64,000 bases of DNA, from NCBI GenBank assembly GCA_000277445.1, contig AJWJ01000036.1, forward strand, positions 17,495 to 81,494. Direction: 5' to 3'. Shown in pieces: positions 12,566 to 24,001 of the stretch; position 1 is the first letter of the stretch, and each line of letters starts with the position of its first letter. The notes under the pieces are model-generated. The model had not been told where the DNA came from. It did not search any database and saw only the letters and a program-made list of their open reading frames with translations. Source of the stretch: Polysphondylium violaceum (Eukaryota > Evosea > Eumycetozoa > Dictyosteliales > Dictyosteliaceae). Both the position numbers and the translations under genes were made by a program.

Positions 12566-13144
12566 ATGGAATCAGGGAGAAGTCATCAAGAAAGTTTTAT
12601 CGAATCAAGTACACACAAATTTATATTATTTGACGAACCCAGTGAAGCAACTTTACCAACTTTTAAAGAGGTGATGAAGAGAAACAATTGTAGAGATATA
12701 GTTAGGTGTTGTGAACCAAATTATGATGCTGCGTTATTTACGTCGGATGGTATAAATGTTCATGAGATGCTTTTTAAAGACGGTAGTAATCCCGGTGAAG
12801 AGTTGATTGACAAATGGTTACAGTTATTAAAGGATACCTATATAAACAATGGCAAGCAAAAGACAACCATAGGTATACATTGTATAGCAGGTTTGGGTAG
12901 AACACCGGTTCTCGTCGCAATTGCATTAATTGAAGATGGAATGAAACCCTTACAGGCTGTCGAGTTTATTAGGTCTAAAAGAAGAGGTGCGTTTAATATG
13001 CCCCAAATCAACTTTCTTAAAAAGTATGCCTCGTTTATCTATATCTATCTTGCAACTAAATATTAATACTTGTTTATATTTTTATTATCTCTATCTATAT
13101 CTAGATATAAACCCAGTAAAAAGAAATCATGTATCATTATGTAA
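12566..13144 (+). CDS. PRL-type (PTP4A) prenylated tyrosine phosphatase
   Basis: Two exons, 12566..13023 and 13105..13144, 498 bases, 165 aa (animal PRLs are about 170). PRLs are small dual-specificity phosphatases anchored to membranes by farnesylation. The P-loop IHCIAGLGRTPVLVA has its catalytic Cys at 106 and the general acid Asp at about 72 (FKDGSNP). SKRRGAFNMPQINFLKKY matches the conserved PRL segment. Without splicing, the frame runs on into a hydrophobic tail and stops at 13066. Using donor AA/GTATGC at 13024 and acceptor TCTAG at 13104, the last exon adds YKPSKKKSCIIM. This gives the expected polybasic stretch and a CaaX box (CIIM), so the spliced model is clearly preferred. It is convergent with ppp4r2. 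Confidence 0.93.
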
Positions 13145-13441
13145 ATTTTACATAAACTTTGTAAATAATCAATCAACAATAATAATATAAATTATATAAA
13201 GTAATCTTGTTGTTGGATCACAATGATGACAACAACAATGACAATGTATAAAGGAAACTATAGATCTCTTTAGACACATAGTGGACAATCTATGTAGGAC
13301 AAGGCATCAGGATAAATGTGTTTTATATCCATATTTATTTTTATATAATTTATACAATTGATAGTAAATTTAGTGTTGTTGTTGTTTATCATATAGGTGA
13401 CAAACCTTGATATATGATATTGATACTGTGTGTTGCTGTAT

Positions 13442-14291
13442 TTAGTTTTTCCAAATGTTTTTATTATATTCAGCAACTTCATCTGGAGTCGATAGAGGAG
13501 GAAGGGTTGATGTTACATTTGCCATCTTTTCAACTGCACAAAGATATTTACTAAATGAAGTGTATAATTTGTAATCTAATATTAATTCACATAGTCTTTG
13601 AATAGTAAATGGTGGCCTAGATAATATAATATTATAAATTAATAATCTGTTTGAAACCATCTATCCATCTATATAGATATACTCTTTAAATTCCATAAAT
13701 GTATCTAAAAATTGTTGTTGCATTTGTAATAAAGTTGAAGTATTCATTTGATTCTTTATTTTTGTCATTTCTTCATCTTTATCTTTATTATTATTATTTA
13801 CATTACTTGATGGTGATTGAGGTGAATATGATTGATTTTGTTGTTGTTCAATATAACTTTGTTTGAAAATATCAAATATCTTTTGATTAAATTAAGATGG
13901 GTCATTAATATCTACTTTTTTCATTTTAGTCTTGCATCTGTGTATCTATCTTACCTCGTTTAATTTAAAATATAAAAGTTCCTTCAACAATTCCCAAGGA
14001 TAGCTGTTGTGATTATTTTGTCAGTTAGAAAAGATATCCATAGTAATGTGCTATCTGTAATACAAACCATGTTGCACCAGTCTTTGCTACATTTTCAATG
14101 ATTGAAAATAACTCTGGTGTTACTTTTTTGTTTTCTTGTTTGACAAAATCTTAAAAGGAATAATGATAGAGATATTAATAAAAAGGATGATGATGCACAA
14201 GGTAAAGCTATATATTATATATACCTTGAAGTGATTGTTTCAAACTATCTGAATATTCAACTAAAACAGCAGCGGTTGGTGTTGTATTCAT
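13442..14291 (-). CDS. ppp4r2: Protein phosphatase 4 regulatory subunit 2
   Basis: Five exons: complement(14225..14291), complement(14068..14149), complement(13955..14003), complement(13683..13879), complement(13442..13616), 570 bases, 189 aa. PPP4R2 targets the PP4 catalytic subunit, with roles in DNA-damage recovery and centrosome function. The spliced protein shows the family's core order: KTGATCYPWELLKELLYFKLNE, matching the 'YPW.L.K.LL..K' motif, a Gln/Asn/Ser-rich linker, then FKEPPFTIQRLCELI, which matches the hallmark 'PFTIQRLCEL' motif, and a short Pro/Thr tail. Each motif is interrupted by an intron, so no single open frame shows it whole. One donor is GTTTGT, less common but needed to join ATC to CYPW. 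The protein lacks the long acidic C-terminus of the animal subunit. Confidence 0.88.
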
Positions 14292-14942
14292 ATCTAAATA
14301 CTTATATCTCGATCTGTTGAAGAATGAAAGAATAAAAATTTAAAAATAAAAAAAATTTAGAAAAAAAAATAAAAAATGATCACACTTTATTTATTATTTT
14401 TGCAGATATATTTAAAAAACACATCACTTTTCATTATATCTTGATATAAATCTAATGGTCCCTTTAAATTATATAATTGGTAATGCGGGTGCTAAAACTC
14501 GAGTTCAATCAATCAAACAACATTTACACATAAGAATTATAAAAATAAAATTGATTGTTTTTGATTTTTGCCACTTTTTTTCATTTTTGCAACTTTTTTT
14601 TTTTTAATTTTTTTAATTTTTTTTTCAACGCTGTTACACAGATTTATATGTGTTTTATTGAGTGGTGATTTGGTGCAAATATCTTGATCATAAACAAATT
14701 CAGAAAATAATAATAATAATAATAATAATATAACAGTATTTCATATAAATAATATACACACCACATATCTTTTAAATCTATATCACACTCACCTGAATCA
14801 TCACTTGAACTTATTTACATACACTCATTAAACAACAGCAATACTATTCATTTCATAGAGATACAGAGTGGAGGGAGTGTAGTATTAGGGCTATCATATT
14901 ATCATATTTATCTTTACTCTAATTCATAGAGTTTATTAAAAA
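14292..14942. other. Divergent promoter region ppp4r2 / cnrN
   Basis: About 650 bases between two divergent start codons. It holds T runs at 14577-14625, an (AAT)n tract at 14708-14730 and A/T-rich sequence on both sides. No gene is seen. Confidence 0.5.
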
Positions 14943-16350
14943 ATGAATCACGTTGTATCAAAGGTTAGAAGTATAGTTTCAGCAGATAGACATAGATTTA
15001 AATCAAAAGATGGTGGATTAGATATTGATTTAGATCTTTCCTATATAACAGATAATATTTTGGGTATGTAGTAGTAGATATAATATATATTATTATTAAT
15101 GATGTTAATACTTTTTCTTTTTATTTTTTTTTATTATAAACACCATTGATTATAGCAATGAGTTTTCCAGGATCAGGATTAGAGGCAACATGGAGGAATT
15201 CAATTAATGATGTTTGTCATCTTTTAAAACAAAAGCATAATGGAAAATTTATGATTTGGAATCTTTCAGAGCGTGGATACGATTATTCAAAATTCAATAA
15301 TCAAATTTTAGATTTTCCATTTCCCGATCATCATGCACCATCGCTGAATTTGTTGTTTGAAATAGTGAATTCCCTCGACAATTGGTTGAAGGCAGATCCT
15401 GAAAATATAGCAGTTGTTCATTGTAAGGGCGGTAAAGGTAGAACAGGTACTATTATTTGTTGTTATCTCTACTATAGTTGTCAATTTGATCATATGGAAG
15501 AGGCCATGAAACATTTTGCCGAAAAGAGATCAAAGACTAAAAAAGGTGTCACTCAACCCTCCCAACAAAGATATATAAATTACTTTAAGGAAATTGTTTC
15601 TGGAAACCATATGGTTGAAGAATTTTCTTTAAATTTTTTGTCCATGGAAATTGGTCCATTGACTAAAGATCAGGCCAATGAAATTTCAATAGAAATATTT
15701 GAACATAGTAAAGAACCTGTTTTATCATTTGCATCTTCACCTTCTTCATTAGAGTAAGATAGAATTTAATATTCAATATCTATATATATATATATATATA
15801 TACTAATAATGAATTTTAATTTTCTAGAATTGTTCCATTTGATTCCAGTGATAGTAGTAGTTTATACAAAATTGTTGTAATTATAGAAAAGAAATTAGTA
15901 CATGATGTTTTAATTAGAGTTTATAAAGGAAATACTGGAAAGAAGAAAGGAAAATTGAAAAAACAAATATTCCATCTCATATATAATATTGCATTTGTAA
16001 ATTCATCTATAAACAAGATTAGTTTTACTAAAAAGGATTTAGATCATTTTAAAGCTGAAAAAAAGTATGTATTTAATTATGTCCAATATATATCTATAGA
16101 CATATTAATAACAAATTTAATATACTAGGTATAATGAAAATTTTAAAATTGAATGTTTATTTCAAAACAATTGTTCAGTGTCTCCAGATCATTCATTCAA
16201 AATATGGAATATTATGTCTATGAAATATCAGAGAACAAAATCATTTATTAAAAATAGTAATAATGATATTCTTAAAAAGTCACAAGAGAACACTACGATA
16301 GTATCGAGTGGTGATCTATGTTTGGATAAAACAACAACCACAACAACAAC

Positions 16351-16437
<87 letters not shown>

Positions 16438-17188
16438 TAATAACACAACAACAAACTCACTGACTACATCATCGTCATCAACAACCTCTTTGGAAATTAA
16501 AAATAATAGAGATTCAACTTCATCTACAAATACTCTAACAACACCAAATAATAGTAGTCTAACCTTAAATACTAGTATCAACAGTTTAGTAGAATCTAGT
16601 AATAATGTAAATAATGAAAATGATATCAGTAGCAGTAATATTACTGCCAAGGAAAATCATGATAATGATAATGGTAACAGTAATAGTAATAACAACTCAG
16701 CCAATACTACACCAATTATTCAATGTTCACCAATTATCAAAGGACAAAGTGATAGTAAAAATAATGATGATCATGATGATCATAAACAAAAACATCAATC
16801 TTGTAATAATAGTATAAACTCTACATCAGTTTCAAATTCATCAAGTTTTGCATCACTTTCATCGGTAGAATCAAATGAAAGTAATGACCAAACAAACAAC
16901 AGTAGTAATAATAATAATAGTGAATTAAAAACAACAACAACAAATCATCAAAGATGGACAACGAGTAGATGTCCATCAATGATTAGAACATTAATTTCAA
17001 AACATGCCACACCGCATCACAGAGAATCATTTTGCGCAAAACCAAATTTTAATATATCATCTTTATCATCGTCATCATCAACATCTTCACCATCATCGTC
17101 TACAATTACTTTATCAAAAGTAGTGGAGGAAAAAGAAGAAAAAGTAGATCAAGAAAAAGATTCAAATAAAATAAAACAAGATCCATAA
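14943..17188 (+). CDS. cnrN: PTEN-like phosphatase CnrN
   Basis: Four exons: 14943..15063, 15156..15753, 15828..16064, 16129..17188, 2016 bases, 671 aa. PTEN-family enzymes remove the 3-phosphate from PIP3; in D. discoideum CnrN acts in the counting-factor pathway that sets aggregation-group size. The N-terminus carries the lipid-binding start (DGGLDIDLDLSYITDNILAMSFPGSG-type PTEN opening). The P-loop VHCKGGKGRTG has Cys at about 130, with Gly in place of the Ala of animal PTEN (HCKAGKGRTG). A C2-like domain follows in exons 2-4 (about residues 200-355, including KKDLDHFKAEKKYNENFKI). The C-terminal third is low complexity: a 31-residue Asn run, then Ser/Thr/Asn-rich sequence with a basic patch near residues 600-625. 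Orthology to cnrN rather than ptenA rests on the N-terminus and the Asn-rich tail. Confidence 0.85.
16352..16444 (+). repeat. (AAT)n trinucleotide tract encoding poly-Asn
   Basis: An almost pure AAT repeat of 31 codons inside the last exon of cnrN, with only a few AAC interruptions at its 3' end. It is preceded by a short poly-Thr run. Such tracts are typical of dictyostelid coding regions and are likely length-variable. Confidence 0.95.
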
Positions 17189-17671
17189 TAATGGAGATCA
17201 TTTAGATGATAAACTATTTTAAATATTATCTTTAGAGATTAAGGAGAGTTGAAAAGAGTACTATTATACATACTAGTTGTATCAAAACATTTTCATTATG
17301 TTTTATTCTTCCTCATTAAGAAACATAGCCTTGTTACAGATTTTTCCGATTAGATTTTTATAGTTCATTAGAGGATTGAGTTTTGTATTCATTTGGGTAT
17401 CACGTCTCACTTGTGTATTCATCATTCATTCGGACCTTTAATACCAACGACTTCATTCATTGTTTTTAAACTTTTTGATCGATTTAAAAAAAAAAATATG
17501 AAAAAATATCTAAAAATAAAAAAAAATGAGATTTCAACCACGCAGTCACACAAAAAAAAAATTGATTACATTGTTATTGCTCACACACTAGAGATAAAAC
17601 ACATATACTTTTTCAAACGCACACGCACACACTCTTAGTAATATAACAATAATCATAATATAATACCAAAA
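17189..17671. other. Intergenic region
   Basis: cnrN 3' flank and promoter of the amidohydrolase-like gene. It contains A runs at 17486-17530 and 17550-17560 and an ACAC-rich leader just before 17640. No gene or RNA was recognised. Confidence 0.5.
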
Positions 17672-19566
17672 ATGGCAATGTCGTGGATTTCAAATAAATT
17701 TAAAAGTGTAGTTGATGCGATAGAGAAAATTGATAACAAAATACCGAGAAACGATAGTGATAATGAAGGTGATAATGACAATGACAATAGTAGTGGTAAT
17801 GGTAATAATAATGAATCAAAATATAAAAAAAGCAATATAGCAGAGAATCAATTGAGTTTGGAAGCAAAGAAAATGATCTATGATGCAGTGTCGCCATATA
17901 CCCAAACACCTCATGGATGCATTTCTGATTTTATGGTCAATTTGTATGGTACAGGATCTCATTCTCAATGTTTTGTTAATAAGGAAGCGGTGGATATCTT
18001 TCACAATCCTATAAACACTCTCAAGTTTAAATCAATGGCATCTGGTTGTGGTGTACTCAGTGTAAATGAATTTGATACTCAATACATGTATAGATTGGTT
18101 TCTTTGGTTAGAAATCTTAGAAGATTTAGTTATCCTGTAAGTAGATAGATAGATAGACATGTGTATATGTTTATGTTTTATTAATAATAGTTGTAATAAT
18201 AATAATAATAACAATAATGATTTAATGGTAATTAGTTTGGTAAACATATGTTGTGTTCTATTGATCAGAGATACGATTATTCAGGAGAAGCATTACCCAA
18301 TCTTACAGGATACTATGTTCCAAACGATTATTTATTTGATATTGTAAATGATTATAAAGATTTATTTACACCTTGTATATCTATTCATCCATATAGAAAA
18401 GATTGTGTCGATGAGTTGATAAAGTATGCAGTGTTGGGAGTACGTTATGTTGTTTGGTCACCTATATCAATGGGTATCAATCCATCTTCTGAACTATGTG
18501 ATGACTTTTATGAAACTTTAATACAAAACGATATGATTCTGTTCATACATACCGGTGATGAACATGTCTTGGTTGATGCTCCCGAATCTGATAACAAGTG
18601 GGGTAATCCTTTACTCTTACGAAGACCTTTGAATTTAGGTGTCAAAATTGTTGCTGTACACAGTGGAGGTGAAGGTAAATCTCAAGATATAGATGAGAAA
18701 TACCCTCATCCTTTAGTACCAAATATAAATGTATGTCGGCATGTATATAGGAGTAGTGTATTGTTATTGTTATCATCATATCTATATATTAATATAAATC
18801 CTGTTGTTATCGTAGTTATTTTTAAGAATTATGCATGAACCTAGATATACAAATAACCTTGTTGGAGATATTAGTGGTATTGTAGCTCATGGAAGAGTGG
18901 ATAGTATTATTCCATTGTTGGATCACCAAAATATTCATAATAGATTGATCAATGGCTCAGACTACCCTCTTCCCGCGGTAAACACCTCAGTATTGACTAT
19001 ATTATTAGCTAAAAACGGATTGATTACAAGTGAAGAAAGAGATATAGTCAATGAAATCTATAATTATAATCCAATACTATTTGATTTTGTTTTAAAAAGA
19101 ATATTAAGATCACCAAGTGGTAAACAATTTTGTCTTTCAATTTTTAGAGTAATGTATTCGTTATAAGATATGTGTATATCATCATTATCATCATTTTATT
19201 AACCTCTAAATACACCCCTATTAGACAAACTCATTTTTTGATTTAAAAGATAAATCCAATATTTTATTTGATTCTGGAAAATCAAGTCCATTGAAAAGTA
19301 TGCCTAGCAGTAGTACTGGTAGCACTAGTAGTAGTAATTGGAATGAATTATCACCTCAACCAACTTCACCAGACTTTAATTCTACTCTAAGCAACAACAA
19401 TAATAATAATAGTAATAATTTTAATATAGATGATGTACATAATGACGATACCTTTTTTGATGAAGAATTGAATAATAGTATGAATAACGATGGGGAATTT
19501 AAAGATGTTATTGAAAATGGTTATAACCATGAACATCCATCACTTGAGGAATACTCTTTACAATAA
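17672..19566 (+). CDS. Amidohydrolase-fold (TIM-barrel) protein, altered metal site
   Basis: Four phase-0 exons: 17672..18136, 18236..18730, 18816..19148, 19225..19566, 1635 bases, 544 aa. The core (about residues 70-430) resembles bacterial metal-dependent hydrolases of the amidohydrolase_2 class: PNDYLFDIVNDY, ISIHPYRKD, IHTGDEH, VAVHSGGEG, DISGIVAHGR and NGSDYPLP in the expected order. The first motif, normally D-x-H-x-H, reads SDFMVNLYGTG here, so both histidines are replaced (Met, Asn). The later His, His and Asp positions are kept. The N-terminus has an acidic Asn/Asp/Gly-rich insert and the C-terminal exon is Ser/Asn/acid-rich. Exon 2 starts at 18236, because FGKHMLCSIDQRYDYS matches the family after 'FSYP'. 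Whether it is a working enzyme is uncertain. Confidence 0.85.
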
Positions 19567-19858
19567 ACTATATAATAATGACATATTCAACCACCCAACA
19601 ATCACTGCCGATAAATGATTTTTTTTGAATTTTCAAGTGAGATTTTTTTTTTCTTTTTGCATTTTTTTGATTTTTTTAATTTTTGCATTTTTTTTTTTTC
19701 AATACCCACGTCGTGCTTTTTTAGACCAGTGATCATTATTCTTTATTATTAAAACTTTGCTCATATTTATATATAAGCTAAATCTCTTTTATTACATAAT
19801 ATCTTGTACAAATATTGGTTACAACAAGTGATCAATATAAACTGTATACAGTTGTAAT

Positions 19859-22800
19859 ATGTTTGAAAGATCATTAGTTGACCTCATTAGAGGTATTAGA
19901 AATCATAAAAAGAATGAAACTAGATTCATTAATCAATGTATCAATGAAATTAAAGAAGAATTAAAAGGCGACATTCAAAAGAAAACTGTAGCCATTCAAA
20001 AACTTACCTATGTATGTATATATGTTGATGTAGTATGAGTTTATAGGAATCTATACTTATGATAAACACGATTTAGATTCAAATGTTGGGATATGATATT
20101 AGTTGGGCATCATTTAAAATAGTTGAAGTTATGAGTACAACTAAATTTACATCTAAAAGAATTGGATATTTAGCAGCATCACAAAGTTTTCATGAAGGTA
20201 CAGATGTTATTATGTTGGCAACCAATCAAATTCGAAAGGATTTCTTATCAGCCAATCAAAATGAAGCCTATTTAGCATTGAATTGTTTATCAAACATTTG
20301 TACACCAGACTTGGCTAGAGATTTAGCCAATGATATATTGACATTGATGAACACTCAAAAGACACACATTCTCAAGAGAGCTGTCACTGTGCTCTACAAG
20401 ATATTTCTTAAATATCCTGAAGCACTCAGACCAGCCTTCCCCAAACTCAGAGAAAAGTTGGATGATCCCGAACCATCAATTGTGTCTTGTTCAGTCAATG
20501 TCATTTGCGAGTTAGCCAGACGTAACCCCAAGAACTACTTACCACTTGCACCCGTATTGTTTAGAATCCTCACCAACACCACCAACAACTATTGGATGTT
20601 GATCAAGATTGTCAAGCTCTTTGCTTCACTTACTCCACACGAGCCCCGTCTTGCTAAAAAGTTGGTCGACCCATTGACAAACATTATCAACTCTTCTCCC
20701 TCAGTATCATTGTTGTTTGAGTGCATCCAAACCTGCATCGTTGGTATGAATGACAATATCCCTCTCATGAAACTCTGCATCACCAAGTTGAGAACCCTCA
20801 TTGAACACAATGATCAAAACCTCAAGTATCTTGGTCTCTTGGCCTTGAACAACATCATGAAGATCCATCCCAAGGCTGTCAGCGAACACAGAGAGTTGGT
20901 TTTGAATTGTCTTGACGATCAAGATATCTCTATTCGTCATAGAGCACTTGACCTCCTTCCTGGTATGACTACCAAAAAGAATATCTATGACGTAATGAAC
21001 AAGGTGTTGGAGCATTTGGACGTTGCCGAAGGTTCCTACAAGGACCTTATCATCCTCAAAATCATTGAGCTCTGCTCTATGGGCACCTACCAATTCATTT
21101 CCGACTTTGAATGGTACATCAACATCCTCGTCAGACTCTCTCAAATCCAAGAAACCTCGCACGGTAAGCTCATTGCCTCTCAATTCCTCGACGTTGTCAT
21201 TCGTGTCAAGACTGTCAGGGCCTATGGTACCAAGCAAATGATCCAATTGTTAAAGAACCCCAAACTCATGTCCAACCCAACCGCCAACGGCATCTGTGAG
21301 GTGCTCTATGCCGCCGCTTGGATTGTTGGTGAGTTTTCAAACTATGTAAACCAACCTGTTGACGCACTCGAATCATTCCTTCAACCCAGAGTGTCTATTC
21401 TCCCAGCTCACATTCAATCGGTGTATATGCTCAACTCTCTCAAGGTATTTTCACATGCCTGTGCCGTCGCCAATGGTGAAGAGATTGTCATTGAAGACGA
21501 TCCAGATGTCGACACCTCAGACAGAGGTGAAATCACCCAAGAAACTGTCGATGAATGCTTGCAAGTACTCACCAGTCGTCTTGTCATCTTTACTCAATCC
21601 ATCTACTTGGACGTCCAAGAACGTGCATGCTTTGTCAATGAGATTCTCAAATTCTACACTGTCACCAAAGATACCCAAGGCAACAGTATCTCTCGTGAAC
21701 TCATTTCACTCTTTACTGAGCAACTCAATCCCGTTGGCCCCAAGGCCCAAAAGAAAGTGCCCGTTCCTGAAGGTCTTGACTTGGACGAGTGGATCAATGA
21801 TCCAAAACTCCAAGACCCCGTTGAAAGCGAAGACGAGGACGATATGTTTACTCCAGGCGGCAACGCAAACAACAGATATCGTGACTCTGACGACGAATCC
21901 TCTCACAGTGGCCACAGTCCACACATCAAATCTTCCAACAAACAACACTTTACCAAAGAAGACATTCAAAGACAAAAGGAAGAAAGACTCTCAAGACAAG
22001 CTGCCAATCCATTCATGCTCGGTGGCAAAGGTAAACGTACCACTGCTGAACCTGAATTGGCACCCGTTGCCACTCTTCCCAAGAGTTTTGGTTCGCTCTC
22101 TGTCGGCACACCAGGTGAAAAGAAAAAGAAGGCCAAACCCAAGCAATTTGTCATTGACAGAACCACCGAAATGCCCGAAGGTGCCAAAGATAGTGACAGC
22201 GAAGACGAAAAGAAATTCAACAAAAACGATGCTCTTGGTCAAATCAATCTTAATGAACCATTGACTGCCAACGACGTTCTCTACACCAATCGTCATCGTA
22301 GCGATATCATTCGTGAAAAAGAACAAGCTGCCGCCGCCATTGAAAAGGCTCGTGTCCAAGCCGCAAGAAAAGCAAAGAGTGAAGAAAGATTGGCTGCCGC
22401 TGAAAAAGAACAACTCAAAAAATCTGCCAAAAAAGCTGCCGCTGCCGCTCCTGCCCCTGCCCCTGCTCCACCTAAAAAGGTGGTTCCTGTATTCATCAAC
22501 GCCGTAGATGATGAAAACTTTAAGATCTCTTATGAAATCACCAAGGTGGCCGACCAAAACACTCAATTGAAATTCTCTTTCAAGATTCAAAACAAGAGTG
22601 ACGAAGATATGTCTGACGTTCAATTGACTGTTAGCGAAAAAGACAAAGAAGAGGTCAAGGCCATTAAATCTAGCGGTGAAATTGGTATTATGGAAGCAGG
22701 ATCAAGTAGCACTCATTTTGAGATTATTGAATTTACCAACATCACCACTAGAACCGAAATCACATTTAATCTCTCTGCCAATCCATCATCATCACCAGAC

Positions 22801-23181
22801 GTCATCAACACACCAATCACTGTCCGTGTTCCATTTGTCAACTTTATCATCAACACCAAATTGCCCAAAGACAAGTTTGCTGAAATTGTTCAAAAAGAAA
22901 ATATGACTATTGGATCACTTAAAATCCCAACTGCCAATGGTAAACTCAATATGTCAATCGTATCTCAAAAACTATTAAATGATTTGAATATCAATGTCGT
23001 TCAATCTCATCCAAGTGGAACAACTGCATCCTTTTATGCTCTCACTAACCAAAATCACCATATCGCCATGTTGGTAAAGGATCGTGACGGTTTTATTTCT
23101 TTTGATATCAAAACTTCTCAACCAATCCTTTTGTCTACTATTTTAATTAAAGAATTACAATTATTATTTCCATCAAATTAA
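19859..23181 (+). CDS. ap3d1: AP-3 adaptor complex subunit delta
   Basis: Two exons, 19859..20011 and 20077..23181, 3258 bases, 1085 aa. AP-3 delta is one of the two large subunits of the heterotetramer that sorts cargo from endosomes to lysosome-related compartments. The N-terminal adaptin trunk (about residues 1-600) starts MFERSLVDLIRGIRNHKKNE and continues across the intron with KLTYIQMLGYDISWASFKIVEVMS. It shows repeated HEAT-type helices and the QERACFVNEIL segment. A charged hinge follows (about 610-830: acidic Ser/Glu stretches, Lys/Ala-rich coiled region, Ala-Pro repeat APAPAPAPPKK), then a C-terminal appendage-type beta domain. Coding DNA is markedly GC-richer than its surroundings, typical of a highly expressed gene. 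The assignment is firm. Confidence 0.95.
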
Positions 23182-23506
23182 TTTTAAATAAAGTTTAGTA
23201 TATTTACTGTTATGATTGTCAACGAATCAAATGTTGTGTGTATAAAAATGTTTCAAGGAATAAATACTGTTCATACTGATACCCCATGCTTTCTCGATAC
23301 ATTAAAAGCTTTGAATTAAACAATTTATGGTTGAAAAGAGATCTTTGTACAAATGGAAATATATTTAGTTTATTAATCAAAATAGTTTATTAATCAAAAT
23401 AGTTTACTATTATTAAAAGTTGTGGGCATCAATCCAATGTAGTTTTGATCTTTTATATGAAAAAATTGCAGGCAATAGGAGTAAAAGATTCCCTACACTC
23501 TTGTTT
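23182..23506. other. Convergent intergenic region
   Basis: 3' flanks of ap3d1 (plus strand) and the bacterial-type gene (minus strand). Apart from a short tandem duplication described separately, nothing is recognised. Confidence 0.5.
23367..23406 (+). repeat. 17-bp tandem duplication
   Basis: The unit AGTTTATTAATCAAAAT occurs twice in direct succession (23367-23383 and 23384-23400), followed by the start of a third copy (AGTTTA). It lies in the intergenic spacer between convergent genes, so a coding role is unlikely. Confidence 0.9.
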
Positions 23507-24001
23507 TTAGTAACGAAAAGAGATCTCACCTTGTTTAGCTTCAAGGACTCCTTTATCTTCAGAATCTTCACCTGCCCAACTAATATAACCATCGATAGTG
23601 ATGCCCCATGGCTTCAAGAAATTTTGATTGATATAGTCCATCCACTCTATGTAATTATAAAACTTTTCAAAGCCATTCCATTTGATCTCTGTACCTTCAT
23701 CATTTGGTAACCATTGATTCCATAAACCTGGTTGACTTTTAGGTGGACGATTGAAATCTGTGATAGTAGGATCGAAAGTCTGACCATTATTACCATCAGC
23801 GGCACTAAAAACACAATAACAACCCTCTTCACCAACAGGGAGACCAACAGCTTCACGTAAAGGATCAGCAACATCTTTACATTTTAATTCACTACGTTCC
23901 ATTCTTCTAGATTCTGAAAAAGCTTTTAAATAATCAACTTGTGCTTGATTAAGTGGTGGTGTTAATGTAAAACTACCTGTAAAATCTGTAGTGTAACCCA
24001 T
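23507..24001 (-). CDS. Bacterial-type conserved protein of unknown function
   Basis: Single-exon 164-aa protein starting MGYTTDFTGSFTLTPPL. It closely resembles a small cytosolic protein common in bacteria. Shared features are the N-terminal 'MGYTTDF.G.F.L..PL', an RRM tract, a REAVGLPVGEEGCYCV segment, FNRPPKSQPGLWNQW, then KWNGFEKFYNYIEWMDY, FLKPWG, and IDGYISWAGEDSEDKG near the end. Its biochemical role is not known to me. It is intronless whereas nearly every neighbour has introns, which together with the bacterial resemblance suggests lateral acquisition. No signal peptide or membrane segment is visible. The start is the only ATG at the conserved position. Confidence 0.85.
   Translation of the reverse strand: MGYTTDFTGSFTLTPPLNQAQVDYLKAFSESRRMERSELKCKDVADPLREAVGLPVGEEGCYCVFSAADGNNGQTFDPTITDFNRPPKSQPGLWNQWLPNDEGTEIKWNGFEKFYNYIEWMDYINQNFLKPWGITIDGYISWAGEDSEDKGVLEAKQGEISFRY

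Noticed and set aside
13270-13482. Minus-strand frame downstream of ppp4r2
   Set aside because: It overlaps the last ppp4r2 exon in another frame and is Ile/Asn/Tyr-rich low complexity.
21991-22623. Long antisense frames inside the AP-3 delta gene
   Set aside because: Antisense shadows produced by GC-biased codon use in the real gene; composition is Phe/Gly/Val-rich without motifs.
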